Source: Falsiroseomonas sp051433165 (GTDB lineage: Bacteria > Pseudomonadota > Alphaproteobacteria > Acetobacterales > Acetobacteraceae). Taken from it: DNA of 64,000 bases. Of the stretch, positions 43,178-52,312 are shown piece after piece. Within the stretch, counting starts at the first letter, position 1. Each line of letters begins with the position of its first letter. The notes beneath the pieces were generated by a model, which was not told where the DNA came from, ran no database searches, and saw only the letters and a list, made by a program, of their open reading frames with translations. The position numbers were made by a program, and so were the translations under genes. Where the stretch lies: contig NZ_JBHMFS010000011.1 in NCBI RefSeq assembly GCF_051433165.1, positions 62,001 through 126,000 on the forward strand. The letters are read 5' to 3'.

Positions 43178-44593
43178 TCAGCGGCGCGTTTGGCCCCAGC
43201 CCGGATTCTCCACCACCATGTGGCGCAGCTTGGCGCGGTCCAGCATCGCGTCCGTCTCCCGCCACGCCACCGTGGCGATTTCCGTGGCGTCCAGATGCGG
43301 GCAGAGGCGGTCGCGCATCAGCACCTGGCCATCCACCACCACATCCAGCACGTCCTGCCCATTGGCGAAGTAGACCACGCGCGCCACCGGCATGTTGGCC
43401 GGCACCATATGCGGGGCGGAAAGATCGACGGTGATCACATCCGCCTTCTTGCCCACCTCCAGGCTGCCGATCTCATGCCCCAGGCCGAGGCCGCGCGCGG
43501 CATCGATGGTCACCATCTCCAGCGCCTTGCCGGGCGGCATCATCGTCTCGTCGCGGTAGTGGCGCTGGTGGTAGCGGATGCACTGGAACATGTGGCGGAA
43601 CATGTCGCCCGAGCGGTCCGGCGCCGTGGCGTCGGAGCCGATCATCACCGTGACGCCCGCCTCGATCATCTTCGGCGCCGGGCAATAGCCGCGCACGGCG
43701 GCGATGGCGGAGGGGTTATGCACCACGGATGTGCCCGTCCGCACCAGCGTGTCGATATCCGCATCGGTCAATTCGGTGCAGTGGCTGAGCCAGGCATCGG
43801 GGCCGAGCAGGCCGAACATGCGGTCCGCCATCTCGATGCTGCCGCCGCGATGCCCGTCCTGGTGGAAGGGCGCGCCGCGGGACCGCCCGGCCTCGCGCAC
43901 CAGATGCCCCTGGCGTTCGATTTCGCGGACCTTGGCCGGGTCGTGCTTCGCTTCCCGGTACACCGGCATCAGCGTCGCCACCTTCACGCGGCCCTTGTTG
44001 TGCCAACGCTCCACGCCGGCTGTGATGACATCGAGCTGCTGTTCGAAGGACACAGGCCGCTCCACCCCATCCGGCCCGACATAGGGGCGCGGGAAGGGCG
44101 GGCGGGTCGGGCCGAGCACCAGCAGGCTGCGGATGCCGACTTCTTCCGTCGCCTCGGCATGGGCATCGGTGAAGGCGGTGTCGTCCACCCGGCCGATGCT
44201 GTCGCCGCCGCCGAGCAGCGACACGCCGGTGGTGACGCCGAAGCGCAGCCGCTCGAACGCCGCCAGCTTCGCCTCCGCCCGCCAGAAGCTGGGTGGGGAG
44301 GCCAGGGTGTAGATGACCCGGCAGGCTTCCATCCAGGCAGCGCTGTCATTGTTGCCCATCGTCTTCACCAGCCCGTGGCCGGCATGGGCGTGGCCGTCGA
44401 TCAGCCCGGGCAGGATGGCGCGGCCGCGCGCCTCGATCACCTGCTTCGCATGGGGATGGGCGGCCTCCACCTCATCGGTCGGACCGACGGCCTGGATGCG
44501 GCCATCCTTGATGGCGACCGCGCCATCCGGCAGCACGCGGCGCTGGGCATCCATGGTGATGAGCACGCCGCCGCGGATGAGAAGATCGGTCAT
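43178..44593 (-). CDS. Amidohydrolase of the TRZ/ATZ family
   Basis: A 471-residue metallo-hydrolase. The start is LIRGGVLITMDAQRRVLPDG, with DGHAHAGHG (HxH), then the second His set LSHCTELTD and IGSDATAPDRSGD. The family deaminates or dehalogenates heterocycles or cleaves amides. ATG 44593 follows AAGGGAC. It is about 40 bp after the oligopeptide-type binding protein on the same strand, suggesting joint uptake and hydrolysis. It differs in sequence from the amidohydrolase at 23396. Confidence 0.9.
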   Translation of the reverse strand: MTDLLIRGGVLITMDAQRRVLPDGAVAIKDGRIQAVGPTDEVEAAHPHAKQVIEARGRAILPGLIDGHAHAGHGLVKTMGNNDSAAWMEACRVIYTLASPPSFWRAEAKLAAFERLRFGVTTGVSLLGGGDSIGRVDDTAFTDAHAEATEEVGIRSLLVLGPTRPPFPRPYVGPDGVERPVSFEQQLDVITAGVERWHNKGRVKVATLMPVYREAKHDPAKVREIERQGHLVREAGRSRGAPFHQDGHRGGSIEMADRMFGLLGPDAWLSHCTELTDADIDTLVRTGTSVVHNPSAIAAVRGYCPAPKMIEAGVTVMIGSDATAPDRSGDMFRHMFQCIRYHQRHYRDETMMPPGKALEMVTIDAARGLGLGHEIGSLEVGKKADVITVDLSAPHMVPANMPVARVVYFANGQDVLDVVVDGQVLMRDRLCPHLDATEIATVAWRETDAMLDRAKLRHMVVENPGWGQTRR

Positions 44594-44636
44594 GGAAGTC
44601 CCTTGATTGGGGGTCACTGAATCGGCGCGGTGCGGC

Positions 44637-46205
44637 TCAATCCACCTTCACCAGCCACAGTCGCAGCCGGTTGTCCGGCGCCTGGCGCAGATCGATTCCG
44701 CGCCGGGACGCCCAGGCGATGGGCTGCTGGAACAGCGGGATATGGGCGATCTCCCGGCGCTCGATCTCCAGCGCCTGGCGGATCAGCCCGCGGCGGGTCG
44801 TCTCATCCGCCGCTTCCGCCGCCTGCGCCACCAGCGCGTCGAATTCCGCATTGGACCAGCGGCCATAATTCAGCCCGCCGGTGGTGCGGCTGTTGGTGCG
44901 CAGCACGTCGTTCAGCGTCGAATAGGCATCCGCCAGCGGCAGCCCGGCATGGCCCAGCATGTACATGGAGAAGTCGCGCGTCGCGGTGCGGCGGGACCAG
45001 ATGTTGGTGGGCTCGCTCTGCAATTGCAGCCGGATGCCGACGCGGGCCAGCATGGCGGCGACCGCCTGGCAGGTGCGCTCGTCATTCACGTAGCGGTCGT
45101 TCGGGCAGACGATGCCCACCGAGAACCCGTTGGGGAAACCGGCCTCCGCCAGCAGGCGCTTCGAGGCCTCGGGGTCGTAAGGCAGGCGCTCGTTCAGGTC
45201 CTGCGGCGCGCCGGTCAGGAAGGGGCTGACCATCATGCCGGCGATCCACGCCTTCTCCCGCATCACGGTGCGGCGCAGCGCGTTCACGTCGATGGCGCGA
45301 TAGATCGCTTCCCGCACCCGGCGGTCGCGGAACGGGTTCTGGCCGCGCACATCGGAATACAGCAGCTCGTCACGCTCAAAGTCGAAGCCGAGATAGATGG
45401 TGCGCAGCTCCGGCCCCTCGATCACCTGCACGCGGTTGTCCTGCAGCAGGCGCGGAATATCCTGCAGCGGCACTTCCACATTCGCGTCGATCGCGCCCGA
45501 GAGCAGGCTGGCCGTGCGGGTCGCGGCGCTGCGGATCGGCTGGAAGTTGACCCTTGTCAGGTTGTGCACGGGCCGGTCCCACCAGCGCGCATGCGGCTCC
45601 AGCACCGTGCGCTCATCCGGGCGGCGTTCGGTGATGCGGAAGGGGCCGGTGCCGTTGGCCACGCGGGTCGCGCCCGATTCGGTCTGCGCGGACAGGTTCG
45701 CCGCGTTCTCGGCATTGTTCGCGCGCGACCAGCCTTCATCCATCACGAAGAACTGCGTGATGGAGGCGAGCAGGATGGGGAAGGGGCGATGCGTCTCGAT
45801 CTCGATCGTGTGGCTGTCGAGCTTTCGGATCTCCTTGATCGCGCCGAGCAGGCCGCGCGCCAGGGACCCCGGCCCGTTCACCCGCGCCCAGGTGAACAGC
45901 ACATCATCCGCGTCGAAGCTCTCGCCGTTGTGGAACACCACGCCGCGGCGCAGGTTGAAGCGCCAGACGGTGGGGCTGGTGCGCTCCCAGCTCTCGGCCA
46001 GCGCCGGCTCGATCTCGATGCGGTCATTGTGGCGCACCAGCGCCTCATAGACATTGCCGAGGAAGGTGTTGGTGAAGGTGTTGTTGGAGGAGTGCGGATC
46101 CAGCGTCAGCACATCCGCGTTGTACGCCCAGGTGAAGGGCTTCGCCGCCGCCGGTCCGGCCAGGGTGAGACTGCCGAGCAGGGCGGCTAGGGCAAGGCGA
46201 CGCAT
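44637..46205 (-). CDS. Oligopeptide/nickel-type ABC substrate-binding protein (SBP_bac_5)
   Basis: A 522-residue periplasmic binding protein of the family 5 type. The signal peptide (MRRLALAALLGSLTLAGPAA) is followed by the family motif WAYNADVLTLDPHSSNNTFT. RRGVVFHNGESFDADDVLFTW is the signature, and CPNDRYVNDERTCQAVAAML and the tail are normal. The permease and ATPase genes are not in the window, so this is an orphan or the operon's last remaining component. ATG 46205 is preceded by GGAGG. It may feed the amidohydrolase. Confidence 0.92.
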   Translation of the reverse strand: MRRLALAALLGSLTLAGPAAAKPFTWAYNADVLTLDPHSSNNTFTNTFLGNVYEALVRHNDRIEIEPALAESWERTSPTVWRFNLRRGVVFHNGESFDADDVLFTWARVNGPGSLARGLLGAIKEIRKLDSHTIEIETHRPFPILLASITQFFVMDEGWSRANNAENAANLSAQTESGATRVANGTGPFRITERRPDERTVLEPHARWWDRPVHNLTRVNFQPIRSAATRTASLLSGAIDANVEVPLQDIPRLLQDNRVQVIEGPELRTIYLGFDFERDELLYSDVRGQNPFRDRRVREAIYRAIDVNALRRTVMREKAWIAGMMVSPFLTGAPQDLNERLPYDPEASKRLLAEAGFPNGFSVGIVCPNDRYVNDERTCQAVAAMLARVGIRLQLQSEPTNIWSRRTATRDFSMYMLGHAGLPLADAYSTLNDVLRTNSRTTGGLNYGRWSNAEFDALVAQAAEAADETTRRGLIRQALEIERREIAHIPLFQQPIAWASRRGIDLRQAPDNRLRLWLVKVD

Positions 46206-46335
46206 GGCGGGAGCCTCCGTTACGGATACGCCAGCGTCGATCCGCCCGGCGGGGCCGTCAATCGGCCAGCAGGAATTTGCCGTGATCCTGCCGCAGGAAT
46301 TTCCGAGGCTGACGGCGTCTTGAGGAACAAACCGT

Positions 46336-47013
46336 ATGTTGAATCCCATCCGTGCCTTGGTGCTGTCCACGGCACTGCTGGCGCCCCCTGCCCTGGCCCA
46401 GCCGGCGGGCCTGTCCGAGACACTGCTGCACATCGCCGAAACGGCGGAGGTGACCCGCGCACCGGATGAGGTGGTCGCCACGCTGCGCGCCGAGGCCCGC
46501 GCCGGCACCGCGGCCGCGGCGCAGGAGGCGGTGAACCGCAGCATCGCCGCCGCCGTCGACCGCGCCCGGGCGGTGGAAGGCGTGCAGGTCTCGACCGGCG
46601 GCTACTGGACCGCGCGGGTGGAAGACGCCCGCGCCTGGCAGGCCAGCCAAAGCGTGACGCTGCGCGGCCAGGCCGCGCCCACTTTTCTGGAACTCGCCGG
46701 CGCCCTGCAGGGGCAGGGGCTGGCGATGGTCTCGCTCGATTGGCGGCTGACGCGGCAGACGGCGCGGCTGGCGCGGGAGGAAGCCTCGGGCCTCGCCCTC
46801 GATGCCCTGCGCCGCCGCGCGGCCGCCGTGGCCGGCCAGCTCGGGCTGGAACTGGTGGGGCTGCGGGAGGTGCGGATCGATGTGCCGGAGGGCGGCGGGC
46901 CGCGGCCGATGATGATGGCCGCCCGTGCCGCCGGCCCCGCGCCGGTCGCGGTGGCGGAGGATGCGGTTGTGTCCGCCACCGTGGCCGCGGTGGCGGTGCT
47001 GCGCCCGCGCTGA
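46336..47013 (+). CDS. SIMPL-domain (DUF541) periplasmic protein
   Basis: A 225-residue exported protein (signal MLNPIRALVLSTALLAPPALA) of the SIMPL/DUF541 family. It shows ETLLHIAETAEVTRAPDEVVATLRAEARA, VSTGGYWTARVEDARAWQASQSVTLRG and LGLELVGLREVRID. Family members are periplasmic ring-forming proteins of uncertain role, related to oxidative or envelope stress. It stands alone on the plus strand. The 130-bp upstream gap has two CAGGAATTT direct repeats 24 bp apart (46270-46302) and little else. Confidence 0.88.
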   Translation: MLNPIRALVLSTALLAPPALAQPAGLSETLLHIAETAEVTRAPDEVVATLRAEARAGTAAAAQEAVNRSIAAAVDRARAVEGVQVSTGGYWTARVEDARAWQASQSVTLRGQAAPTFLELAGALQGQGLAMVSLDWRLTRQTARLAREEASGLALDALRRRAAAVAGQLGLELVGLREVRIDVPEGGGPRPMMMAARAAGPAPVAVAEDAVVSATVAAVAVLRPR

Positions 47014-47141
47014 GCGTGTGCGCGGAATAACCAGGATCAGGGCGCCCAGGGCAATGAAATGGCGTCAACGACCGCAAAGCCGCAACGAGTATACGTAGCA
47101 CGGGGTCCGGATCGACCAAAAACGCAGGGCGGCCCTGCCGA

Positions 47142-47171
47142 TTGAATGGCTGCGCCCCGGCGACTTATACG
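47142..47171 (+). promoter_or_regulatory. Sigma-70-like promoter for DUF3052 gene
   Basis: TTGAAT (47142-47147), an 18-bp spacer and TATACG (47166-47171), in a stretch less GC-rich than its surroundings (about 47014-47198, no gene seen). Transcription would begin near 47178, which supports a start at the GTG 47199 or ATG 47217. Confidence 0.45.
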
Positions 47172-47198
47172 CTAGACCGCCTGGATGGTGGCAACTCC

Positions 47199-47612
47199 GT
47201 GACGGAAACTAGACGAATGGGCGTTGTAATCGGGGAGGTAGCGCGCAAGCTCGGCTACCGCCCAGGCATGGCCTGCGCTGTATTGGGCAACCCTCCGGGG
47301 ATGACCTTCGGCCTGCCAAACGGGGCGACCGCTGCGGCCGACCTGATCCTCGCCTTCGCCGCGGACAAGGTGGCGCTGCGCGCCATCGCGCCGCGTGCGC
47401 TCAACCTGTACGGCATCGGGGCGCGTCTCTGGCTCGCGTACCCGAAGAAGACCGGGCCGGTGCGGTCCGACCTCGACCGTGACCATGGCTGGGACCCGCT
47501 GACCACCGAGGGGCTGCTGCCGGTCACGCAGGTAGCTCTGGACGATACCTGGTCCGCGCTGCGCTTCCGCTTCCGGGAGGAAATCCCGAAGGTCATGCGC
47601 GCAGGCGCCTAA
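47199..47612 (+). CDS. DUF3052-family protein
   Basis: A 137-residue cytoplasmic protein of the uncharacterised DUF3052 family. It starts VIGEVARKLGYRPGMACAVL, comparable to the SGTPLAKKLG of others, and continues LWLAYPKKTGPVRSDLDRDH and VALDDTWSALRFRFRE. No role is known. GTG 47199 and ATG 47217 are both possible; the longer open frame starts inside the promoter and is unlikely. It lies alone between SIMPL and GntR genes. Confidence 0.72.
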   Translation: MTETRRMGVVIGEVARKLGYRPGMACAVLGNPPGMTFGLPNGATAAADLILAFAADKVALRAIAPRALNLYGIGARLWLAYPKKTGPVRSDLDRDHGWDPLTTEGLLPVTQVALDDTWSALRFRFREEIPKVMRAGA

Positions 47613-47703
47613 TTCGCGCATACAGGCCGCCATTCCTTATGGCGGCCGGCTGCGGTAGCCTCCGCCGTATGCGCCCCGTCCGGCGCACCCGACCGGATAC
47701 CGC

Positions 47704-48504
47704 ATGACCCAGAGCAGCAGCCCGACCGGACAGGCGACGACACGGCCTGCCGGCCGACCCACCACCCGCCCTTCAGCCGCCGCGCCGGATCTCAACCGCA
47801 GCGCGGTCGCGCGCTATCTGCAGCTTGCCACCCTGTTCCGGCACCGGGTGGAAAAGGGCGTCTGGCTGCCGGGCACGCAGATTCCCACCGTCGATGAACT
47901 GGCCGCCGAATACGGCGTGGCGCGCGCCACCATCCGCCAGGCGCTGGACCAACTGGCAGACCAGGGGCTGATCGAGCGCTTCCGCGCCAAGGGCACCTTC
48001 GTCAGCACCACCCCGCCGCAGCGCCTGTGGTGCGATGTGGAAACCGACTGGACCGGGCTGCTGCGGTCCCGCGAGGGCGCGCAGATCGAAATTCTGTCCG
48101 ACACGCCGGGCCAGCCAGGCAGCAGCCTGCCGCCCAGCATCGGCCACCCCGCACCGCTGTATCGCCACCTGAAGCGACGCCATTGGCGCGACAACCAGCC
48201 CTTCCTGCTGGCCGATGTCTGGCTGGATGACAGCCTGTCGCCGAAGGTGACGCCGGAAGATCTGGTGACCAAGACGGCGCTGCGCCTGGTTGCCAGCATC
48301 CCGGGCGTGAAGATCGCCGGCGCCCGGCAGACGCTGACCATCGGCAGCGCCGATGTGGAAACCGCCGCCGCCCTGCACCTGCCGCTGAATGCGCCGATCG
48401 CGCATGTCCACCGCGTGGCGCTCGACGCCAAGGGCACCTTGTTGATGGTGGCGAACGGCCTCTATCGCGGCGATACCGTCCGCATCGACGTCAAGCTGCG
48501 ATAG
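47704..48504 (+). CDS. GntR-family (HutC type) regulator with UTRA domain
   Basis: A 266-residue regulator. A Pro/Thr/Ala-rich leader of about 28 residues is followed by the winged helix, with LPGTQIPTVDELAAEYGVAR and ATIRQALDQLADQGLIERFR. The UTRA ligand-binding domain (about 110-265) ends VALDAKGTLLMVANGLYRGD. The last codons overlap the convergent HIBYL-CoA hydrolase gene by 14 bp. Targets are unknown; no tandem operator is obvious upstream. Confidence 0.92.
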   Translation: MTQSSSPTGQATTRPAGRPTTRPSAAAPDLNRSAVARYLQLATLFRHRVEKGVWLPGTQIPTVDELAAEYGVARATIRQALDQLADQGLIERFRAKGTFVSTTPPQRLWCDVETDWTGLLRSREGAQIEILSDTPGQPGSSLPPSIGHPAPLYRHLKRRHWRDNQPFLLADVWLDDSLSPKVTPEDLVTKTALRLVASIPGVKIAGARQTLTIGSADVETAAALHLPLNAPIAHVHRVALDAKGTLLMVANGLYRGDTVRIDVKLR

Positions 48505-49492
48505 CCGGGAAGAAGCCCGCCACATCGCCCGGCGGCGCCCAGCGTGGCGCCTGGTCCTTGTCCACCAGCACGGCGCGCACGCCCTCGGCGAAATCCGGGT
48601 GGCGGGTGACATGGGCGGTCAGGGCGAGTTCCATCGCCAGGCAGCCGGCGAGGTCCAGCGTGGCGCCACGGCGCAGCAATTCCAGCGTCACCGTCAGGCT
48701 GGTGGGGGACATGCGGGCCAGGATGGCCGCCTGCTCCCGCGCCCAGTCGGTGCCCTCGGCGGCCAGCGCCGCCTGGATCTCGGGCAGGGTGGCGGGGCCG
48801 AAGCAGCGGTCGATGGCCGGGCGCTGGGCGGCGATCGGGCCCGGCGGCACGACCTTGGCGAAGCGATCCACCGCGGCGGCGTCACCCGCCAGCAGCGCGG
48901 CGCGCAGGGCGGGCAGGCGGTCCCGCGTCACGAAATGCGTGGCAAGGCTGGCCTCCACCGCCTCCGCCCCCCGCAGCCGCGCGCCGGTCAGCGCCAGCCA
49001 TTTGCCGAGCGCGCCGGGCAGCCGCGGCAGGACGTAGGAGGTGCCGACGTCCGGGAACAGCGCGATGGCGGTTTCCGGCATCGCCAGCATCGCATGGTCC
49101 GTCACCACGCGGTGGCTGCCATGCACGGAAAGCCCGATGCCGCCGCCCATGCAGACGCCGTCGATCAGGCTGATCCAGGGCTTCGGAAAGCCGGCGATGG
49201 CGGCGTTCACGGCGTATTCGCCAGCGAAGAAGGCGCGCACCCCGTCATCATCCCCGGCGAGCGCCAGTTCACGCACCCGGCGCACGTCGCCGCCGGCGCA
49301 GAAGGCCTTGCCGCCCGCCCCTTCCAGCAGCACCAGCCGCACCGCCGGGTCATCCCGCAACCGGCCGATCGCGGCATCGAGCTGTGCGATCATTGGCAGG
49401 TCGAGCGCGTTCAGCGCCCGCGGACGGTTCAGCAGAAGGGTGCCGGCCGCCCCCTCCTGCCGGAGAAGGACGGTCGGTTCAGCTTCGGTCAT
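48491..49492 (-). CDS. 3-hydroxyisobutyryl-CoA hydrolase (enoyl-CoA hydratase fold)
   Basis: A 333-residue crotonase-fold hydrolase of the HIBYL-CoA type. It is longer than plain enoyl-CoA hydratases (about 260). The oxyanion segments are KAFCAGGDVRRVRELA and GVCMGGGIGLSVHGSHRVV, with Glu in MPETAIALFPDVGTSYVLPR. These are typical of HIBCH, which acts in valine catabolism. Start ATG 49492 is just downstream of MlaC's stop. It lies 8 bp from mlaC on the same strand, but the two functions are unrelated. Confidence 0.9.
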   Translation of the reverse strand: MTEAEPTVLLRQEGAAGTLLLNRPRALNALDLPMIAQLDAAIGRLRDDPAVRLVLLEGAGGKAFCAGGDVRRVRELALAGDDDGVRAFFAGEYAVNAAIAGFPKPWISLIDGVCMGGGIGLSVHGSHRVVTDHAMLAMPETAIALFPDVGTSYVLPRLPGALGKWLALTGARLRGAEAVEASLATHFVTRDRLPALRAALLAGDAAAVDRFAKVVPPGPIAAQRPAIDRCFGPATLPEIQAALAAEGTDWAREQAAILARMSPTSLTVTLELLRRGATLDLAGCLAMELALTAHVTRHPDFAEGVRAVLVDKDQAPRWAPPGDVAGFFPAIAA

Positions 49493-49499
49493 CGGGCTG

Positions 49500-50150
49500 T
49501 CAGGTGCCTTCGCGGGAGGCGAGCTGGGTGATCTGCCGGCGCATGGCGGAAAGCAGGGCCTGCACATTGTTGCCGTTGCGGGTGATGACGCTGCTGTATT
49601 CGCTGCGCGTGGTCAGTCGCAGGCTGGTGCCCTCGGCGATCACATCGACCACGCGGGGCTGGCCGCCCACTTCCGCCACCCGCCAATCGAGCCCGAAGGC
49701 CGGGGTGCCGGTGCGTTCGATGATGGTGCTGACCAGCACATCCTCCTCCGTCCGCGCCTGGCTGCGACCCAGGGTGAAGGTGAGCCCCTGGTATTCCCCG
49801 AAGCGGGAGGAAAGGTTGCGGATCAGCACCTCCGCGAATAATTGCAGGTATTCCTGCTGCTGCTGCGCGTTGGCGGTGCGCCACCAGCGGCCGAGGATGA
49901 AGCGGCCCACGCCGTCCACATCCACGGCGCGGCGCAGGATGGCACCGACCCGGTCGCGCCGCTGCGCCACTGGCCCATCGACATTGATGGCGGCCACCAG
50001 TTCACGCCCCGTGGCGTCGATGAACGCCGAAGCGCGGCCGATATCCATCTGCTGCGCCCAGGCCTGCTGCGTTGTGGCGGCGCCGCTCAGGCCCAGGAGT
50101 CCGAGCGTGCCGAGCAGCAGGGGACGGCGGGTGAAGTTGCTTGCTGTCAT
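49500..50150 (-). CDS. mlaC: MlaC/Ttg2D phospholipid-binding protein
   Basis: A 216-residue periplasmic protein of the MlaC (Tol-Pal-linked/Ttg2D) family, which carries phospholipids between the outer-membrane MlaA complex and the inner-membrane MlaFEDB transporter. A Tat-like leader (RRPLLLGTLGLLGLSG) ends near AWAQ. The typical core VDGVGRFILGRWWRTANAQQQQEY, FAEVLIRNLSSRFGEYQG and the tail domain are present. It is followed upstream by mlaA on the same strand. The mlaFEDB genes are outside the window. Confidence 0.92.
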   Translation of the reverse strand: MTASNFTRRPLLLGTLGLLGLSGAATTQQAWAQQMDIGRASAFIDATGRELVAAINVDGPVAQRRDRVGAILRRAVDVDGVGRFILGRWWRTANAQQQQEYLQLFAEVLIRNLSSRFGEYQGLTFTLGRSQARTEEDVLVSTIIERTGTPAFGLDWRVAEVGGQPRVVDVIAEGTSLRLTTRSEYSSVITRNGNNVQALLSAMRRQITQLASREGT

Positions 50151-50179
50151 GGAACTCTGTCCTTCTCGGGCCGCCGCGC

Positions 50180-51013
50180 TCAGCGCCGCAGGCCCTGGAT
50201 GCCGGAGCCGAGGCCGTGATCGGAGGTGGCCGCGGCCCCTGTCGGCACATTGCGGATTTCCACCACCCGGCGCTGGCGATAGGCGCTGCGGATGGTGGCG
50301 TAGGGGTCGAGGGAGGAAGCGCGCACCTGGTCGATCGGTTCGATCAACCCCTCGCGGGTGGACAACGCGGTGGCGGCGGTGCGGGAGATATTGATCGCCT
50401 CCCAGGTCTCGCCGCCGGTATAGGACAGCGGGTTGATCGCGGTGTCGGCGGCGAAGCCCACCACATCCCGCGGGCTGGACGGGCCGAGCACCGGGATGAA
50501 CAGGTAGGGACCTTCGGGCGCGCCCCAGACCGCGAGCGTCTGGCCGAAATCCTCGGTATGGCCGATCAGCCCGAAATCGGTGGCGCGGTCGAAGATGCCG
50601 CCGATGCCCACCGTGGTGTTGACCAGGAAGCGGCCTGCGGTGGTGGCGGCGCGATAGCTTTCGCCCTGCAGCAGGTCATTGGCCAGGATCACCGGCGTGC
50701 GGAGATTGGCCAGCACGTTGCGGATGGCCGTGCGGACCTCCGGCGGCAGGAAGACGCGATACATCTCGGCCGCCGGGCGCAGCACCAGCGTATCGATGCC
50801 CTCATGCACGAAATAGGCGCCGCGGTTCAGCGGCTCCAGCGGGTCGTTGGTGGCGCGGAATTCGGCCACCGCCTCGGCATCGGTCGGGTTGGGCCGGGTG
50901 GCGCAGGCGCCCAGGCCGAGCGCGACCGCAAGCGCCAGGAAGGGCAGGGCGGGCCTGGTGCGGCTGCGGCCCCAAAGGGTGCCGGACGTGATGGCGTGGC
51001 GGATGCGGATCAA
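50180..51013 (-). CDS. mlaA: MlaA (VacJ) outer-membrane lipoprotein
   Basis: A 277-residue lipoprotein of the MlaA family, which removes misplaced phospholipids from the outer leaflet and passes them to MlaC. The lipobox is LGACAT, with Cys about residue 37. The core motifs are NDPLEPLNRGAYFVHEGIDT, VRTAIRNVLANLRTPV, NDLLQGE and the pore-forming helix GTAA-type region FDRATDFGLIGHTEDFGQTL with GPYLFIPVLGPSSPRD. The N-terminal extension before the lipobox is long (about 36 residues), so a later start is possible. It pairs with mlaC. Confidence 0.93.
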   Translation of the reverse strand: MIRIRHAITSGTLWGRSRTRPALPFLALAVALGLGACATRPNPTDAEAVAEFRATNDPLEPLNRGAYFVHEGIDTLVLRPAAEMYRVFLPPEVRTAIRNVLANLRTPVILANDLLQGESYRAATTAGRFLVNTTVGIGGIFDRATDFGLIGHTEDFGQTLAVWGAPEGPYLFIPVLGPSSPRDVVGFAADTAINPLSYTGGETWEAINISRTAATALSTREGLIEPIDQVRASSLDPYATIRSAYRQRRVVEIRNVPTGAAATSDHGLGSGIQGLRR

Positions 51014-51210
51014 CGGGCGACCTCCGGAAGCGGGTGGCTGGGCACAGCCCAGCCATCGCGACCCGGGACTTCCTGGGACACGATACCACCCTTATATGCG
51101 TCGGAAGGCATCAGCGAAACGGTGGTGCCGCCGAAGTTACGCACAGAGACATCCCGCGCCGGCAGAGGAGGCCCCGCCTTCGGCCGCGCGCTACCGAGAG
51201 AACCCACCCG

Positions 51211-52146
51211 ATGGACATGGCCCTTCCCGGCACTTTGCAGCGTTGGTTGACCGGCCCGCGCGTGGCCAGCCTGCCAGTGCCAACCGAGATGCCACCGCCG
51301 AAACTGTCCTTCGAGTTCTTCCCGCCGAAGAACGAGGCGCTGGAGACCGCGCTCTGGGCCGCGATCCGGCGGCTGGAGCCGCTGGGGCCGCGCTTCGTCT
51401 CCGTCACCTACGGCGCAGGCGGCACCACCCGTTCCCGCACGCATGAGACGGTGGCGCGGCTGGCCAAGGAAACCTCGCTGACCCCGGCCGCGCACCTCAC
51501 CTGCGTCGGCGCGACGAAGGAGGAGGTGGATGAGGTGGCGCGGGACTACCTGGCGGCCGGCGTCCGCCACATTGTCGCGCTGCGCGGCGACCCGCCGGCC
51601 GGCGCCAGCCAGTACACCCCGCATCCGGGCGGCTACGCCCAGGCGGAGGATCTGGTGCGCGGCCTGAGCCGGATCGGCGATTTCGACATCTCGGTGGGCG
51701 CCTATCCCGAGATGCATCCCGCCGCCGCCTCCGCCGAGGCCGATCTCGATTTCCTGAAGCGGAAGATCGATGCCGGGGCGACCCGCGCCATCACCCAGTA
51801 TTTCTTCGACACCGATGTCTATCTCCGCTTCATCGACCGCTGCGCCGCCGCCGGCATCACCGTGCCGATCGTCCCGGGCATTCTGCCGGTGTCGAATTTC
51901 GGACAGGTGAAGAAGTTCTCCGCCATGTGCGGCGCCTCCGTCCCCGCCTGGATGGGCCGCCTGTTCGAGGGGCTGGAGGAGGATGTGGAGTCGCGCCGGA
52001 TGGTCGCCGCCGTGGTCGCCGCGGAGCAGGTGCGGCTGCTGCAGGCCAATGGCGTGGATGAGTTCCACTTCTACACGCTGAACCGCGCCGACCTGACCTA
52101 CGCCATCGCCCATCTGCTGGGCGCAAGGCCCCAGAAGACTGGGTGA
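51211..52146 (+). CDS. metF: Methylenetetrahydrofolate reductase
   Basis: A 311-residue FAD enzyme that reduces 5,10-methylene-THF to 5-methyl-THF for methionine synthesis. The FAD/NAD(P)H motif KLSFEFFPPKNE is near the start. FVSVTYGAGGTTRSRTHETV, HIVALRGDPP and the substrate loop ITQYFFDTDVY are all conserved. VPGILPVSNFGQ and FHFYTLNRADL close the barrel. The longer frame reads through the intergenic region; ATG 51211 has GAGAG 10 bp upstream. No SAM-type riboswitch was recognised in the 51014-51210 leader. Confidence 0.95.
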   Translation: MDMALPGTLQRWLTGPRVASLPVPTEMPPPKLSFEFFPPKNEALETALWAAIRRLEPLGPRFVSVTYGAGGTTRSRTHETVARLAKETSLTPAAHLTCVGATKEEVDEVARDYLAAGVRHIVALRGDPPAGASQYTPHPGGYAQAEDLVRGLSRIGDFDISVGAYPEMHPAAASAEADLDFLKRKIDAGATRAITQYFFDTDVYLRFIDRCAAAGITVPIVPGILPVSNFGQVKKFSAMCGASVPAWMGRLFEGLEEDVESRRMVAAVVAAEQVRLLQANGVDEFHFYTLNRADLTYAIAHLLGARPQKTG

Positions 52147-52312
52147 AGGCGGCCTGATTCGCGCGGTCGCATGGGCTGAACCGCGCCGGCGTTTCACCAC
52201 ACGTTGCCATTGACGTGAGGCGACCCCGCCGGACGTGAACGACCTTTCCCTCCGCCAATGCCAGGCCCAGCATGGCGCACCGGCATCAGACCGGATGGTG
52301 GAGGTAAAGCCC

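Noticed and set aside
47014..47198. Possible RNA gene in the lower-GC stretch
   Set aside because: No tRNA cloverleaf, T-loop or conserved RNA motif was recognised; only a promoter is visible.
51014..51210. Possible SAM or SAH riboswitch before metF
   Set aside because: None of the conserved core segments of the alphaproteobacterial SAM-II or SAH classes could be found.
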